Positions 14,909-23,189 are shown, counted from the stretch's first letter. The stretch: DNA of 35,537 nucleotides from Thermoleophilia bacterium (GCA_016649905.1 JAENWU010000014.1:1-35537), one strand, 5' to 3'. The notes: generated from the sequence alone by a model not told the origin. Translations and numbers: made by a program.

Positions 14909-16288
14909 TCAACCGGCTTCCTGCCGAGCTGCGTCCAGCTCGCGGCGAACCACTTCCGTCTGGTCCGGGATTTCCAAGCGCCGTTCGAGCACCGGGATCG
15001 CCTCTTCGGCTCGCCCACTGAGGCGCAGCGCACTGCCCAAATTGAAGAGGGCGTAGGCGTAGTCGATGTCTTCGGTACCGGACGGGAACGCGCGGATCGA
15101 TTCTTCGAGCAGGGGAACGGCCTCTTCGTAGCGCCCGGCCTGACTCAGTTCGAAGCCTTCCTGGTTGAGGGCGCTGGCCAGCTCCGGGTCGTCGCCGCTT
15201 GGCGCCGGGGCGCTCGCCGCCGGCGTTACTTCTGCTTCCGTCGTTTCGGGGTTCGGCGACTGATCGGCTTCCGAGCTGCCGGCAGGCTGCGACTGGCCAT
15301 CTCCGTCGCTGCTTCGGGCGGCGTCCTGGCGGCCCGCCCCGGCCTTCTCGTCACCGCCATTGCCGGCCACGACGATCGCAAACGCGAGGGCGAGTGCAGC
15401 GAGGGCGCCGACGATCGCGGTGGCCGCGCCCCAGCGGGTGCGCCACGAGGGTTGCGAGCGCAGCGGGCGGGTCGGCTCGGACAACGGGCGGGATGGCGGC
15501 GGGCTCGCCGCCTCCCGCGGGTCCGCAAACGTCGGTCTGAACGCCGCGATCGGTTGTCCCGCGACCCCCCGTCGATCGAGCTGAGCCAGCGCCTGTTTCG
15601 CCGAGGCCGGCCGGCTGCGCGGATCGTCGCTGGTCAGCCAGTTGACCAGCGACCCGAGGTCCGGGTCGCCCTCCCCGAGGCAGGAGCGCAGCAGAACGCC
15701 GCAGGAGTAGAGGTCGGAGCGCTCGGTCGCGGGCAGGCCCTTCATCACCTCCGGCGCCGCGTAGCGCTCGGTGCCCAAGACCAGGCCCGTCTGCGTCAGC
15801 GACGTCGCGTCGCGTGGCAGGGCGATGCCGAAGTCGATCAGCTTCGCGGTCCCATCCGGCGCGATCACGACGTTCTGGGGCTTGATGTCGCGGTGGAGAA
15901 TGCCGACCGCGTGGATGTGGGCGACGGCAGCGAGCAGCTCCGCGGCGAGCTTCCCGCAATCGACGGGCGAGCTCCGGGAGATGTGCGAGCCGAGGTCGTC
16001 GCCGGGGACGAACTCCATCACCAGGTAGGGGCGTTCGTCCCCCTCCGCGTAGTCGTAGACGTCGACCAGGTTGGGATGCGAGAGCCCCGCCGCCATCTTC
16101 GCCTCGCGCCGGAACCTGGCCAGGAACTCCGGGTCGGAGGCGATCGTGTCCGAGAGCACCTTGATCGCCACCGGCCGATCCAGAACCTCGTCGTGGCCCA
16201 GCCACACCGACGCCATGCCCCCTCGCCCGAGCAGGCGCTCGAGCCGGTAGCGATCCTTCAGCACTGCTCCGGCGGTGATCGATCCCAT
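14909..16288 (-). CDS. Membrane Ser/Thr protein kinase with TPR-like tail
   Basis: A 459-residue PknB-type kinase. The kinase domain covers residues 10 to about 265, with glycine loop LLGRGGMASVW, Lys in PVAIKVL, catalytic HRDIKPQN, DFGIALPRD, an activation-loop SLTQTGLVLGTERYAAPE, and SDLYSCGVLL. One transmembrane helix (AIVGALAALALAFAIVVAG, about 295-315) follows a Pro/Arg-rich linker. Outside is an acidic Ser/Pro linker, then two TPR-like repeats (ALNQEGFELSQAGRYEEAV and ALFNLGSALRLSGRAEEAI). There are no PASTA domains, so the signal is probably protein rather than muropeptide. ATG at 16288 has GGGGAGG seven bases upstream. It is a stand-alone gene. Confidence 0.93.
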   Translation of the reverse strand: MGSITAGAVLKDRYRLERLLGRGGMASVWLGHDEVLDRPVAIKVLSDTIASDPEFLARFRREAKMAAGLSHPNLVDVYDYAEGDERPYLVMEFVPGDDLGSHISRSSPVDCGKLAAELLAAVAHIHAVGILHRDIKPQNVVIAPDGTAKLIDFGIALPRDATSLTQTGLVLGTERYAAPEVMKGLPATERSDLYSCGVLLRSCLGEGDPDLGSLVNWLTSDDPRSRPASAKQALAQLDRRGVAGQPIAAFRPTFADPREAASPPPSRPLSEPTRPLRSQPSWRTRWGAATAIVGALAALALAFAIVVAGNGGDEKAGAGRQDAARSSDGDGQSQPAGSSEADQSPNPETTEAEVTPAASAPAPSGDDPELASALNQEGFELSQAGRYEEAVPLLEESIRAFPSGTEDIDYAYALFNLGSALRLSGRAEEAIPVLERRLEIPDQTEVVRRELDAARQEAG

Positions 16289-16335
16289 GGACCTCCCCTA
16301 CCCGAATCCCCGCCAGGCAGCCGCGCGACGTCCGG

Positions 16336-16490
16336 TCAGACCTGCTCGCGCCGGAAGCAGTCGACGGCGTGGTCGTTGACGATCCCGACCGCCTGCATCC
16401 AGGCGTAGACGATCGTCGGCCCGACGAACTTGAAGCCGCGGCGCTTCAGCCCTTCGACACCTGTTCGGAGAGGTCGGATCGGAGTCCGCC
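16336..16490 (-). pseudogene. tag: DNA-3-methyladenine glycosylase I (Tag), C-terminal remnant
   Basis: The minus strand encodes LKRRGFKFVGPTIVYAWMQ followed by AVGIVNDHAVDCFRREQV and a stop at 16336, the unmistakable end of Tag-type glycosylases (F-K-F-V-G-x-T-I-x-Y-A-x-M-Q-A-x-G). Just upstream, SDLSEQVSKG is the preceding family segment but in another frame, so one base has been lost near 16457. The first two thirds of the gene, including the catalytic Glu, are missing. Confidence 0.85.
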
Positions 16491-16509
16491 CAGCCGCAGC
16501 GGTTGTGGC

Positions 16510-16914
16510 TCAGCTGCGCTCCAGCACGACGACCGGGATCTCCCGCTCCGTCCGTTGCTGGTACTCGTCGTAGCTGGGCCACTCGGCGATCATCTTCCGC
16601 CACAGCTCGGGCTTCTCCTCGGGGCTCGCGGTTCGGGCTCGAGCCTTGAAGCGGTCTCCCTTGACCTGGACCTCGACCTCCGGGCTCTCCGAGAGGTTGA
16701 GGAACCAAGCAGGTGGCGTATCGGCGCCGCCTTTGGATGCGACGACCGCGAAGGAGTCGCCAGCGGGGGCGTAGATCAGTGGCGTCGTGCGCTGCTCGCC
16801 AGACTTACGGCCGGTCGTGGTGAGCAGCAGGGTCTGGGTCCCCTCCCAGTCATGCCCTTCGGCACCGTCGGTTGCCCGATAGCGCTCGACGTGCTCGCGG
16901 CCGAACAGTTTCAC
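16510..16914 (-). CDS. Deazaflavin (F420)-dependent nitroreductase-family protein
   Basis: A 134-residue protein of the Ddn/FDOR-A type: TLLLTTTGRKSGEQRTTPLIY (nitroreductase-family signature with T-T-G-R-K-S-G), then FAVVASKGGADTPPAWFLNL, EVEVQVKGDRFKARA and PELWRKMIAEWPSYDEYQQ. Such proteins use reduced F420 to reduce quinones, nitro compounds or other substrates in actinobacteria. The specific substrate is unknown. The start is GTG at 16914, with no strong ribosome site. It lies upstream of the Tag remnant and diverges from the small gene at 16970. Confidence 0.92.
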   Translation of the reverse strand: MKLFGREHVERYRATDGAEGHDWEGTQTLLLTTTGRKSGEQRTTPLIYAPAGDSFAVVASKGGADTPPAWFLNLSESPEVEVQVKGDRFKARARTASPEEKPELWRKMIAEWPSYDEYQQRTEREIPVVVLERS

Positions 16915-16969
16915 GACCTGGATGCTAGTCGAGCCGACAGTCCGGTCCCCAACCCGAGAGGATGGGTAG

Positions 16970-17224
16970 ATGCCCCAACCCCGCCGCCCGAAAAAAAACG
17001 CCGAACCCGTCGACTACGGCTGGGTGATCTCGTTCGGCTGCAAGTCGGCCGGTGAGCTCCGGCGCCTCAAAGTCGACACCGACCCGGCCGCCGACACCCG
17101 GCCGATCCAAGTCCCCTGCTCCTGTGGCGAAACCCACCGCGTGATCGTCTCCCCGTACCGGCGCCGGCGCTCCGCCGACGAACCGTTCGACCTCGAGGTC
17201 ACCTCGCTCGACGAGCTGCGCTGA
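16970..17224 (+). CDS. Small conserved-looking protein of unknown function
   Basis: An 84-residue protein with basic ends. It starts MPQPRRPKKN and has DYGWVISFGCKSAGELRRL, then VPCSCGETHRVIV, which is a possible three-cysteine metal site. It ends DLEVTSLDELR. Codon use matches the neighbouring genes and the reading frame stops cleanly. No family is recognised. It is divergent from the F420-type gene with a 55-base gap. Confidence 0.6.
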   Translation: MPQPRRPKKNAEPVDYGWVISFGCKSAGELRRLKVDTDPAADTRPIQVPCSCGETHRVIVSPYRRRRSADEPFDLEVTSLDELR

Positions 17225-17277
17225 GCGCCGGGGTACGGATCGCCGGGATTCCGAGGTCGTGGCAGAGTGCTCACCGG

Positions 17278-18345
17278 ATGACCTGCTCGAAGCTCGCTCG
17301 AATCTCCTGGGTCGCGACGACCGCGATCTGCGTCGTGCTCGCCGGCGCCGGCTGCGCCGAGGCAGGCGCTCCCGGCGCCGGTGCATCGGCGGTTCATTGC
17401 GAGCCCCCGCTACAGCCCCAGGCCCCGCCCGAGCGAGCCACCGGAGGGCTCACGGTCGGGATCGATGGCGGCTACGGGAGCTGGACAGCGTGTGAAACGA
17501 GGCACCGCGCCGCGCTGGGTGCGGTGATCACCCGCCACGAGTGGTCCGCCGAGGCAGCCGTGAGCGCGCAGGACGCGCTCGTCTACAAGGCGGCCGCCAA
17601 GGCGCGTACGCGCATCCACGCGCTCCTGGGCGCGAATGACCTGGGCGATCCGGACGAGTACCGGCAGTTCGTCGTCGCTTTCATCCGCCGCTATGGAACC
17701 GGGGGCAGCTTCTGGGAAGAGCATCCCAAGCTCGATGCTCGCCGGTACGCGATCAGAACCTTCGAGCTGGGGAACGAGCCCTACTTCGGAGAGATGACGG
17801 CGGACGAGTACGCCGACGCCGTCCGTCCCACGCTCGAGCGGGTCAATCGCCTGCGCCTTCCCGCGAGGATCGTCCTGGCGAGCCGGGTCAGCGGGACCGA
17901 CGCGTCGTGGATGGAAGACCTCTACGAGGAGATTCCCCGCCTCAACTCCCTCTTTTACGCGTTCGCCGACCATCCCTATTGGTACGGACACGATCCGGCC
18001 GAGGCGGGAGGCGAAGGACCGTTCCAGCGCGTCGCGATCCTGCGCAGGAAGATGGACGCGTTCGGTGCCCCCGCGAAGCCGATATTCATCACCGAGTACG
18101 GAGAGTCGACCGGGGACTGCGGCGAGAACTGCGTCTCGGAGGCCACCCAAGCGCGGCACCTTCGCAGGATGATCCGGTTCTGCCAGCGGCCGGAGATGCG
18201 CATCGAGCTGCTTTCCGTCTACCAGTTGATCGACCGCGGTACGGAAAGCGACGATCGTGAGCTGCAGTTCGGCCTTCTGCGCCAGAACGGGTCGCAGAAG
18301 GCCGCTTACGGAGTGGTTCGCGCGGCGATATCCGGGGCTTTCTGA
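17278..18345 (+). CDS. Secreted (lipo)protein with clan-A glycoside hydrolase fold
   Basis: A 355-residue protein. A signal segment (ISWVATTAICVVLAGAGC) ends at a cysteine, suggesting a lipoprotein, although the lipobox is not ideal. The body resembles a (beta/alpha)8 retaining glycosidase: VGIDGGYGSW near strand 1, TFELGNEPYFG holding the N-E-P acid/base glutamate at about residue 164, ADHPYWYG, and IFITEYGESTGDC holding the probable nucleophile glutamate in T-E-Y-G, about residue 274. Spacing between the two glutamates (about 110) fits clan GH-A. The substrate cannot be inferred. It is probably a single-gene unit. Confidence 0.75.
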   Translation: MTCSKLARISWVATTAICVVLAGAGCAEAGAPGAGASAVHCEPPLQPQAPPERATGGLTVGIDGGYGSWTACETRHRAALGAVITRHEWSAEAAVSAQDALVYKAAAKARTRIHALLGANDLGDPDEYRQFVVAFIRRYGTGGSFWEEHPKLDARRYAIRTFELGNEPYFGEMTADEYADAVRPTLERVNRLRLPARIVLASRVSGTDASWMEDLYEEIPRLNSLFYAFADHPYWYGHDPAEAGGEGPFQRVAILRRKMDAFGAPAKPIFITEYGESTGDCGENCVSEATQARHLRRMIRFCQRPEMRIELLSVYQLIDRGTESDDRELQFGLLRQNGSQKAAYGVVRAAISGAF

Positions 18346-18400
18346 GCACTCATCCGCCGGCTTGGTTCGCTCCTTCTCGCCCGGCCAATACTTCGCCGAG

Positions 18401-18790
18401 CTACCGAGGGGATGAGGATCCTTCGCTCTCCATTTCCTCGGCGAGCCCGGGGTGGTTGTACGGCCCCGGTTCGCGCAGTGCATCGATCACCTGCCGGCGG
18501 GTGGGCACATTCCCCGGGTCGGGCGGGTACCAACTCGGCGAGATATAGCCGTGCCGACCCTGCACGATCACCAATAGCTCTCCCTCGGTCAGCTTGTGGA
18601 TCTGGTCGTCGGGCCTACCGAGGTGGGTCACGATCGTCAACTCCGACGCCTCGTCGTCGACGAGGATCGGGTAGTGGGAGGCGACCAGGTCGCCATCGTT
18701 GTCGCTGACCAGAACGGCCCACGGGTTATCGCGGATCAGCTGGCGAACGACGTCAGGGTCGTCGCTGGAAGATGTCGGGTTGGATCGCAT
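18401..18790 (-). pseudogene. PaiB-like FMN-binding regulator, internally deleted
   Basis: About 129 residues. VRQLIRDNPWAVLVSD, LVASHYPILVDD, VTHLGRPDDQIHKL and LLVIVQGRHGYISPSWY are the N-terminal half of the PaiB split-barrel family (L-I-x-x-N-P, A-S-H-x-P, H-x-x-R-x-N/D, G-x-x-x-Y-I-S-P-x-W-Y). The usual continuation V-P-T-W-N-Y-x-x-V-H is cut at NVPT and replaced by RRQVIDALREPGPYNHPGL, giving a protein about 70-100 residues short. The frame is open, so it may be expressed, but the FMN/substrate half is gone. A GTG at 18820 is an alternative start. Confidence 0.65.
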
Positions 18791-18835
18791 CGCGCCAGAT
18801 TCTGACGACCCACCCGGCACCCAGGCTGTCCTCAG

Positions 18836-19111
18836 CTAACGCTTGACGACGTTGTGAATCTCCAGCACCTCCGGCTCGCCGGGATCGATTCCGACCTCGG
18901 CGAGGATCGGCATCAATCGCTCGCCGAATGCCGCGAGTTGCTCTCGGTTATCCCAGATCTCACTGACGCGAAGACTTCCATCGCTACCGAAGCAGACGTG
19001 GTAGTCGAGTCCATCGGGAGGGAAGACACCGGCATCTTCGAGCTTGCGGATGCTCTCGTCGTACTGTGCCGCCGTCAGGCTTGCGGGGGCGAAGCGGATA
19101 AGGACGCTCAT
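18836..19111 (-). CDS. Dimeric alpha/beta-barrel (monooxygenase-like) protein
   Basis: A 91-residue protein: MSVLIRFAPASLTAAQYDES, then LDYHVCFGSDGSLRVSEIWD and REQLAAFGERLMPILAEVGI. This beta-alpha-beta arrangement with an S-E-I-W-D strand is typical of small ferredoxin-like dimers related to antibiotic-biosynthesis monooxygenases and sugar-quality-control proteins. No catalytic residue can be assigned. ATG at 19111 has a strong GAAGGAG eight bases upstream. Confidence 0.8.
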   Translation of the reverse strand: MSVLIRFAPASLTAAQYDESIRKLEDAGVFPPDGLDYHVCFGSDGSLRVSEIWDNREQLAAFGERLMPILAEVGIDPGEPEVLEIHNVVKR

Positions 19112-19244
19112 CGAGCTACTCCTTCGGTCGGGTTCCAACCGACCCTATCCGCGCGCGTGCGAATCGGCTAGGGGCGGGAAACCTCCCCGAAGAATCCTCA
19201 TCCGCCCTCGTTGACGGCTTGGGCCGTCTGGAGGACTGATCGAC

Positions 19245-19609
19245 ATGCTCGCTAAACGCCTCGCTCGCTTCCTGTCGGTTCCCCTCGCGCTCGCCTGCGC
19301 ATGGGCCGCCCTCGGGGCGTCCGCCGCCTCGGCGGTGCCGATCACCATCGGGCAGGTCGGCACTCTCCGCCGCTTGCGGAGACGCCTCCGACGCTGTTCG
19401 CCCCTCCGACCCAGACCCGTCGGGTCCCGAACCTCTCAGGCAAGAAGCTGAAAGCGGCCAAGAAACAGATCCGGGCCGCCGGCTGCAAGGTCGGAAAAGT
19501 GACGAAGAGGAAAGGCGGCACGGCCATAGGCGGCACGGTCTCGGCGCAGAGGCCCAAAGCCAGGAAGACCGTCCCAGCGGGCACCGCGGTCGCGGTCACG
19601 CTGGGCTGA
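19245..19609 (+). pseudogene. Secreted PASTA-domain protein, frameshifted
   Basis: It begins with a well-placed GGAGG and a strong signal peptide (AKRLARFLSVPLALACAW, ending SAASAVPITIGQVG). The frame then fails near 19360. A PASTA domain (RRVPNLSGKKLKAAKKQIR, AAGCKVGKV, VSAQRPKARKTVPAGTAV, ending VTLG) is read in another frame from about 19410 to the stop at 19609. A middle piece (SAACGDASDAVR) fits the third frame, so at least two indels are needed. The signal peptide is nearly the same as that of the broken gene at 22646. Confidence 0.8.
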
Positions 19610-19652
19610 GCCGCCCCGCGGCGCGTCGCTCCTTATAGGGCCGCGCCACCGG

Positions 19653-20456
19653 TCAGACTTTGTAGCCCCCGTCGACGCTGATCACCTGGCCGGTGATCCC
19701 GGCGGCATCGGGGCTGGCGAGGAGCACCGCCATCGGCACCAGCTCGCGCGGCTCCAGGACTCGACCCTGGACGGTCTGGGCCTCGGCCTTGGTCGCGGCC
19801 GCCACGGCACCGTCGCTGCCGCCCCAGTTGAGCAGCGCGGTGTCCGTCCACCCCGGGCAGAGGCAGTTGACGGTGATCTCCGCCGGCACCTGGTACGCCA
19901 GCGCGCGGGTGAAGCCGACGAGCCCGTGCTTGGCGGCGCTGTACGCGATCATGCCGCCGCCGTGATTGGCGTATCCGGACCCGATGTTGACGACGCGCCC
20001 GTAGCCTCCCTCGACCATGTGAGGCAGTGCCGCCCGCGAGGCGTAGTAGGCGGTGGTCAGGTTGAAGAAGACGTTCTGCTCGAACAGCTCGTCGTCGTGA
20101 TCGAGGGCGACCAGCTTCTCGACCTCGCCGATCAGGCCGCCGACGTTGTTGACGAGGACGTCGACGCGGCCGAGCCGCGCGTGCGTCTCCTCGATGGCCC
20201 GTTTCAGCGCCTGGCCATCCATGCAGTCGACGACGAGCGCGAGCCCGTCGCCACCGAGCTCCCGTGAGTCGGCGACCACGGCGTCCAGCTCGTCCTCGCT
20301 GCGCGAGATGACGGCGACCGTCGCCCCCTCGGCGGCGAGGCCGAGGGCGATCGCCCGGCCGATCCCGCGACCGCCGCCGGTGACGATCGCGACGCGATCG
20401 CGCAGCCTTCCACCCGCGTGGCGCGCGAAGGTCGCCGCCGGTGCCTCTGAAGCCAT
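19653..20456 (-). CDS. Short-chain dehydrogenase/reductase
   Basis: A 267-residue classical SDR. It has nucleotide motif TGGGRGIG (about 26-33), NNVGG, catalytic Ser in VVNIGSGYANHGG, and YSAAK with catalytic Tyr and Lys. It ends VISVDGGYKV. Residues D-C-M-D after strand 3 fit NAD(P) binding. The substrate is unknown. It lies 68 bases downstream of an enoyl-CoA hydratase on the same strand, so a beta-oxidation-like or aromatic-acid role is possible (inference). Confidence 0.93.
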   Translation of the reverse strand: MASEAPAATFARHAGGRLRDRVAIVTGGGRGIGRAIALGLAAEGATVAVISRSEDELDAVVADSRELGGDGLALVVDCMDGQALKRAIEETHARLGRVDVLVNNVGGLIGEVEKLVALDHDDELFEQNVFFNLTTAYYASRAALPHMVEGGYGRVVNIGSGYANHGGGMIAYSAAKHGLVGFTRALAYQVPAEITVNCLCPGWTDTALLNWGGSDGAVAAATKAEAQTVQGRVLEPRELVPMAVLLASPDAAGITGQVISVDGGYKV

Positions 20457-20524
20457 CTCGAACCTCCTGTCGGGTGACCGCGTCGAACGAGTCGAACGTA
20501 GCGCGGCCAGGAACTGCCGGAGGC

Positions 20525-21313
20525 TCAGCGTTCGAACCAGGCCCGTCGTTCCTCCAAGGGCCGGGAGAGGTAATCGCGGAGCGCCGGCGCGGCTTCGGGT
20601 GATTGCTTCGCCCGGTAGGCACTGTCGAGCTCGAAGTCCAGCGCGACCGAGAGCGGCACGCCCTGGCTCTGGTAGACGATCTTCTTCGCCATCGCGACGG
20701 CGGTCCGCGGCAGAGTCGCCATCCGTTCGGCGATCTCCATCGCCGTCGCCAACGCGTCTGGCTCGAGCAGCTCGAGGAGGCCGACCTCGTACGCCTCCTC
20801 CGGCGTCAGCGCCCTGGCGCCGGCGCCGAGCAGCATCGCCTTTCCCGGGCCGATCATCCGCGCCATCCGGGTCAGGCCGGTGCCGCCGGGCACTATCCCG
20901 AGCCTGGTCTCGATCAGCCCGTAACGGTGGTCAGCCCGTTCGCCGACACGGATGTCGGCGGAGAGGGCGAACTCGAAGCCGACGCCCATCGCGTCGCCGT
21001 TGAGGGCGGCGACGATCGGCATCGGCGCCTTGTTCATGTTCTGGGTGAGCAGATGGATCCGGCGGCTGCGGACCGGCGACTCGACAGGCCCCTCCGGCTC
21101 GACCTGCTTGACGAGGATCCCGTCGACATCGAAGTGAGTGATGAACTTGCCCGGCCGGCCCCCGGCGAGGACGACGGCCGGGACCTGGCGCGCCGTCCAT
21201 TCGGCGACGAGCTTCTCGAGCTGGCCGATGTCCTCATCGGTGTAGTAGTTCATCGGCGGCCGGTCGAACCGCGCGACGATGACCCCGTCGTCTCCTTCGG
21301 TGACCTTCCACAT
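20525..21313 (-). CDS. Enoyl-CoA hydratase/isomerase family protein
   Basis: A 262-residue crotonase: VPAVVLAGGRPGKFITHFDVD (the oxyanion-hole region), MPIVAALNGDAMGVGFEFALSADIRV with the first catalytic-position Glu in G-F-E-F, YGLIETRLGIVPGGTGLTRM with the second Glu in L-I-E, and LGLLELLEP-type VGLLELLEPDAL. Both acidic positions used by hydratases are present. The start is ATG at 21313 (MWKVTEGDDGVIVARF). No Shine-Dalgarno is visible upstream. It is probably cotranscribed with the SDR. Confidence 0.92.
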   Translation of the reverse strand: MWKVTEGDDGVIVARFDRPPMNYYTDEDIGQLEKLVAEWTARQVPAVVLAGGRPGKFITHFDVDGILVKQVEPEGPVESPVRSRRIHLLTQNMNKAPMPIVAALNGDAMGVGFEFALSADIRVGERADHRYGLIETRLGIVPGGTGLTRMARMIGPGKAMLLGAGARALTPEEAYEVGLLELLEPDALATAMEIAERMATLPRTAVAMAKKIVYQSQGVPLSVALDFELDSAYRAKQSPEAAPALRDYLSRPLEERRAWFER

Positions 21314-21416
21314 GGGGCAGGAGGATATTGCGCCGAACGAGCGGGCAATCAAGAGTCCGCTTGCGGATCTGCGCTGGAACGCAGCTCGAAGGAGCGGCGC
21401 TAGGCTTTGATCGGCC

Positions 21417-21584
21417 ATGCAGCGACGCGAGAAGGACACCCCCTCCCCCGCCGAAACCGCTGAGGCGGTGCGGGTTCGGCGGCTGCGCGAAGACGCACGC
21501 CGTCCGATCAGCGTGAACTTGGCCGAGGGCATCGCTCTCAGCCACAAGCTGATGCGGTTCACGGGAGCGGCACGCAGCAGTTGA
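21417..21584 (+). CDS. 55-residue putative antitoxin-like partner protein
   Basis: A short, strongly basic and helical protein: MQRREKDTPSPAETAEAVRV, RRLREDARRPISVNLAEGIA, ending KLMRFTGAARSS. Its stop overlaps a TTG start of the nucleotidyltransferase gene (TTGA), so the two are translated as one unit. In actinobacteria I know comparable two-gene cassettes with a small S-V-N-L-A-E-G-type protein before a DUF6036-like nucleotidyltransferase. A toxin-antitoxin role is inferred from this arrangement and has not been shown. Confidence 0.65.
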   Translation: MQRREKDTPSPAETAEAVRVRRLREDARRPISVNLAEGIALSHKLMRFTGAARSS

Positions 21585-22057
21585 GCGAACCGGCCTTCGA
21601 TGAGCTGCTTCGGCGCCTCGCAGAAGCAGAAGTCGAGCTCGTCGTCATCGGCGGGCTGGCGGTGAACGCCTGGGGTGTCGTGCGAGGGACCAAGGACGTC
21701 GACGTGGTGGTCGCTCCCGACCCCGACAACCTCAAGCGGGTGGCCGAGGTCGCGGTCGCCGCCGGTGGGCGCGTTCAGAAAGGCGAAGCCCTGCTCGGAA
21801 GCCAAATTTCGATTGCCTCGGCACTGGCGAGTGGTGAACAGGTTGCAATCGAGACCGACCTCGGTCGACTTGACGTAGTCCAGGGCCTTGACGGTGTTCC
21901 GAGCTACGCCGACCTGCGTCTGCGGGCAAGCGAGGCAGAGATCCTCGGCGTCACGGTCGCCGTTTGCTCGATCGACGACCTGAAGACGATGAAGAAAGCC
22001 GCGGGACGCACCCGTGACCTCGCCGACCTCGAGGACCTCGAAGCCGCGAGCAGCTGA
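21581..22057 (+). CDS. Nucleotidyltransferase-fold protein (DUF6036/MNT-like)
   Basis: A 158-residue protein with a TTG start coupled to the 55-residue gene. ELVVIGGLAVNAWGVVRGTK leads to DVDVVVAPDPDNLKRV, which gives the minimal nucleotidyltransferase motif: G-G-x-A followed by D-x-D. VQGLDGVPSYADL and VCSIDDLKTMKKAAGRTRD complete the fold. The D-V-D pair is intact, so metal-dependent nucleotide transfer is plausible. Related proteins act in type IV-like toxin-antitoxin pairs, some by modifying tRNA or a partner protein. The target here is unknown. Confidence 0.85.
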   Translation: MSEPAFDELLRRLAEAEVELVVIGGLAVNAWGVVRGTKDVDVVVAPDPDNLKRVAEVAVAAGGRVQKGEALLGSQISIASALASGEQVAIETDLGRLDVVQGLDGVPSYADLRLRASEAEILGVTVAVCSIDDLKTMKKAAGRTRDLADLEDLEAASS

Positions 22058-22180
22058 TGCGGCTCAATCCGCGCTTCAGGTAGTCGGCCGCAAGGGCGGA
22101 TGCACGGAACGCCCTGAAAATCGCCTAACTGGACGGGACAAAGTCGGGTGCGCCACGCGGCTCGCCGCAGATGTGGGCTT

Positions 22181-22552
22181 CTAGTGCTCGGCGGCCTTCT
22201 CGCGCGCCTCGCCCTTCTCCTCGAGGGTCATCGCGCCGGGGTGGCCGTCTCCCGGCCAGGGGCTGAGGATCAGCAGCAGGCGCGAATCGGATCGCGCCGC
22301 GACCGTGTGGCGCTCGCCCGGCTCGAACTCGAGGAGGTGGCCCGGTACCCCCGACACGCTCTCCCCGCTCGGCATCGAAACCTCGACCTGCCCCTCGATG
22401 ACGACGACTCGCGCCCGCTCGTGCACCTCGTGCTCCTGCAGCTCCTCCCCGGCTGGGAGGTACAGGAGGATCGTCCGCGCATCGTCCGCCGAGGCGAGGA
22501 TCTCCGGTTGGTGCGGTTCGACCCCGACCGTCCTCAAATCCCAACTTTGCAT
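22181..22552 (-). CDS. Cupin-domain protein
   Basis: A 123-residue single-domain cupin: ILLYLPAGEELQEHEVHERA supplies the H-x(3)-H-E metal set, VVVIEGQVEVSMPSGES is the central barrel, and GHLLEFEPGERHTVAARSDS holds the second motif with its His. The charged tail is TLEEKGEAREKAAEH. Small cupins of this kind bind metal and act as sensors or enzymes. No substrate can be given. AGGAGG ends six bases before ATG at 22552, which decides the start over a GTG two codons earlier. Confidence 0.88.
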   Translation of the reverse strand: MQSWDLRTVGVEPHQPEILASADDARTILLYLPAGEELQEHEVHERARVVVIEGQVEVSMPSGESVSGVPGHLLEFEPGERHTVAARSDSRLLLILSPWPGDGHPGAMTLEEKGEAREKAAEH

Positions 22553-22645
22553 CTCCACCCTCCTTCGTCGTGACTCGCCCTCGCCAAAGATTATCCAACC
22601 GGTGACAAACGTTGACCGCTTGCGGCACCTGGGAACTGAACGACC

Positions 22646-23161
22646 ATGACGGCCAAACGCCTCGCTCGCGTCCTGTCAATCCCCATCGCGCTCGTCTGCG
22701 CATGCGCCACCCTCGGGGCGCCTGTCGCCTCGCGGCGCTGGTCACCGTCGGGCAGGTCGCGCCTCGACGGGCCCCATCGAATGGAGCACCCAGGCCGGCA
22801 TCACCCCGCTCCCGAACGCGAAACTCAAGGTCGTTCGCCCAGGACCAGGCCTCAACCAGTTCACCGTTGTCGGCGAAAGCAAAGTCGGGACCCAGACCAG
22901 CCAACAGATCGGGACCTTCGTGGCGGAAAACTCTCGGTCTCCGCGGTCGTGCTACCGCGTCCGACGGTCACGTCTGTCAGCCCGGCGAGCGGCGGCACCG
23001 CCGGCAAAACCGCGGTGACGATCAAAGGCGAAGACCTCCTCCTCCTCCTCCTCGTCAAATCGGTGTCCTTCGGGGGCGTGCCCGCCGAGTCGTTCAGCGA
23101 AGACTCCGACACCCAGGCCACCGCCGTCGCCCCCCCTGGAATGAGGTCAGCGCTCGGATAG
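22646..23161 (+). pseudogene. Secreted IPT/TIG-domain protein, frameshifted
   Basis: The signal peptide (AKRLARVLSIPIALVCACA) matches that of the gene at 19245, both in protein and in DNA. The frame is lost after TLGAPVAS. The middle (IEWSTQAGITPLPNAKLKVV, then GLNQFTVVGESKVGTQTSQQ) is in another frame. The end returns to the first frame: PTVTSVSPASGGTAGKTAV, TIKGEDL and VKSVSFGGVPAESF, which is an IPT/TIG domain. A Leu-rich run (from CTC repeats at 23037-23058) interrupts the usual loop. At least two indels are needed, so this is not a working gene. Confidence 0.75.
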
Positions 23162-23189
23162 ACCTGCCGCACCTCACCGAGAGGGCCTG

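Noticed and set aside
22115-22150. GACAAAGTCGGGTGCGCCA resembling part of the REP-like palindrome
   Set aside because: Only one arm is similar and no stem forms, so it is not counted as a third copy.
22125-22904. Minus-strand frame of 259 codons over the cupin and IPT region
   Set aside because: It overlaps a supported cupin in another frame and carries no recognisable motif.
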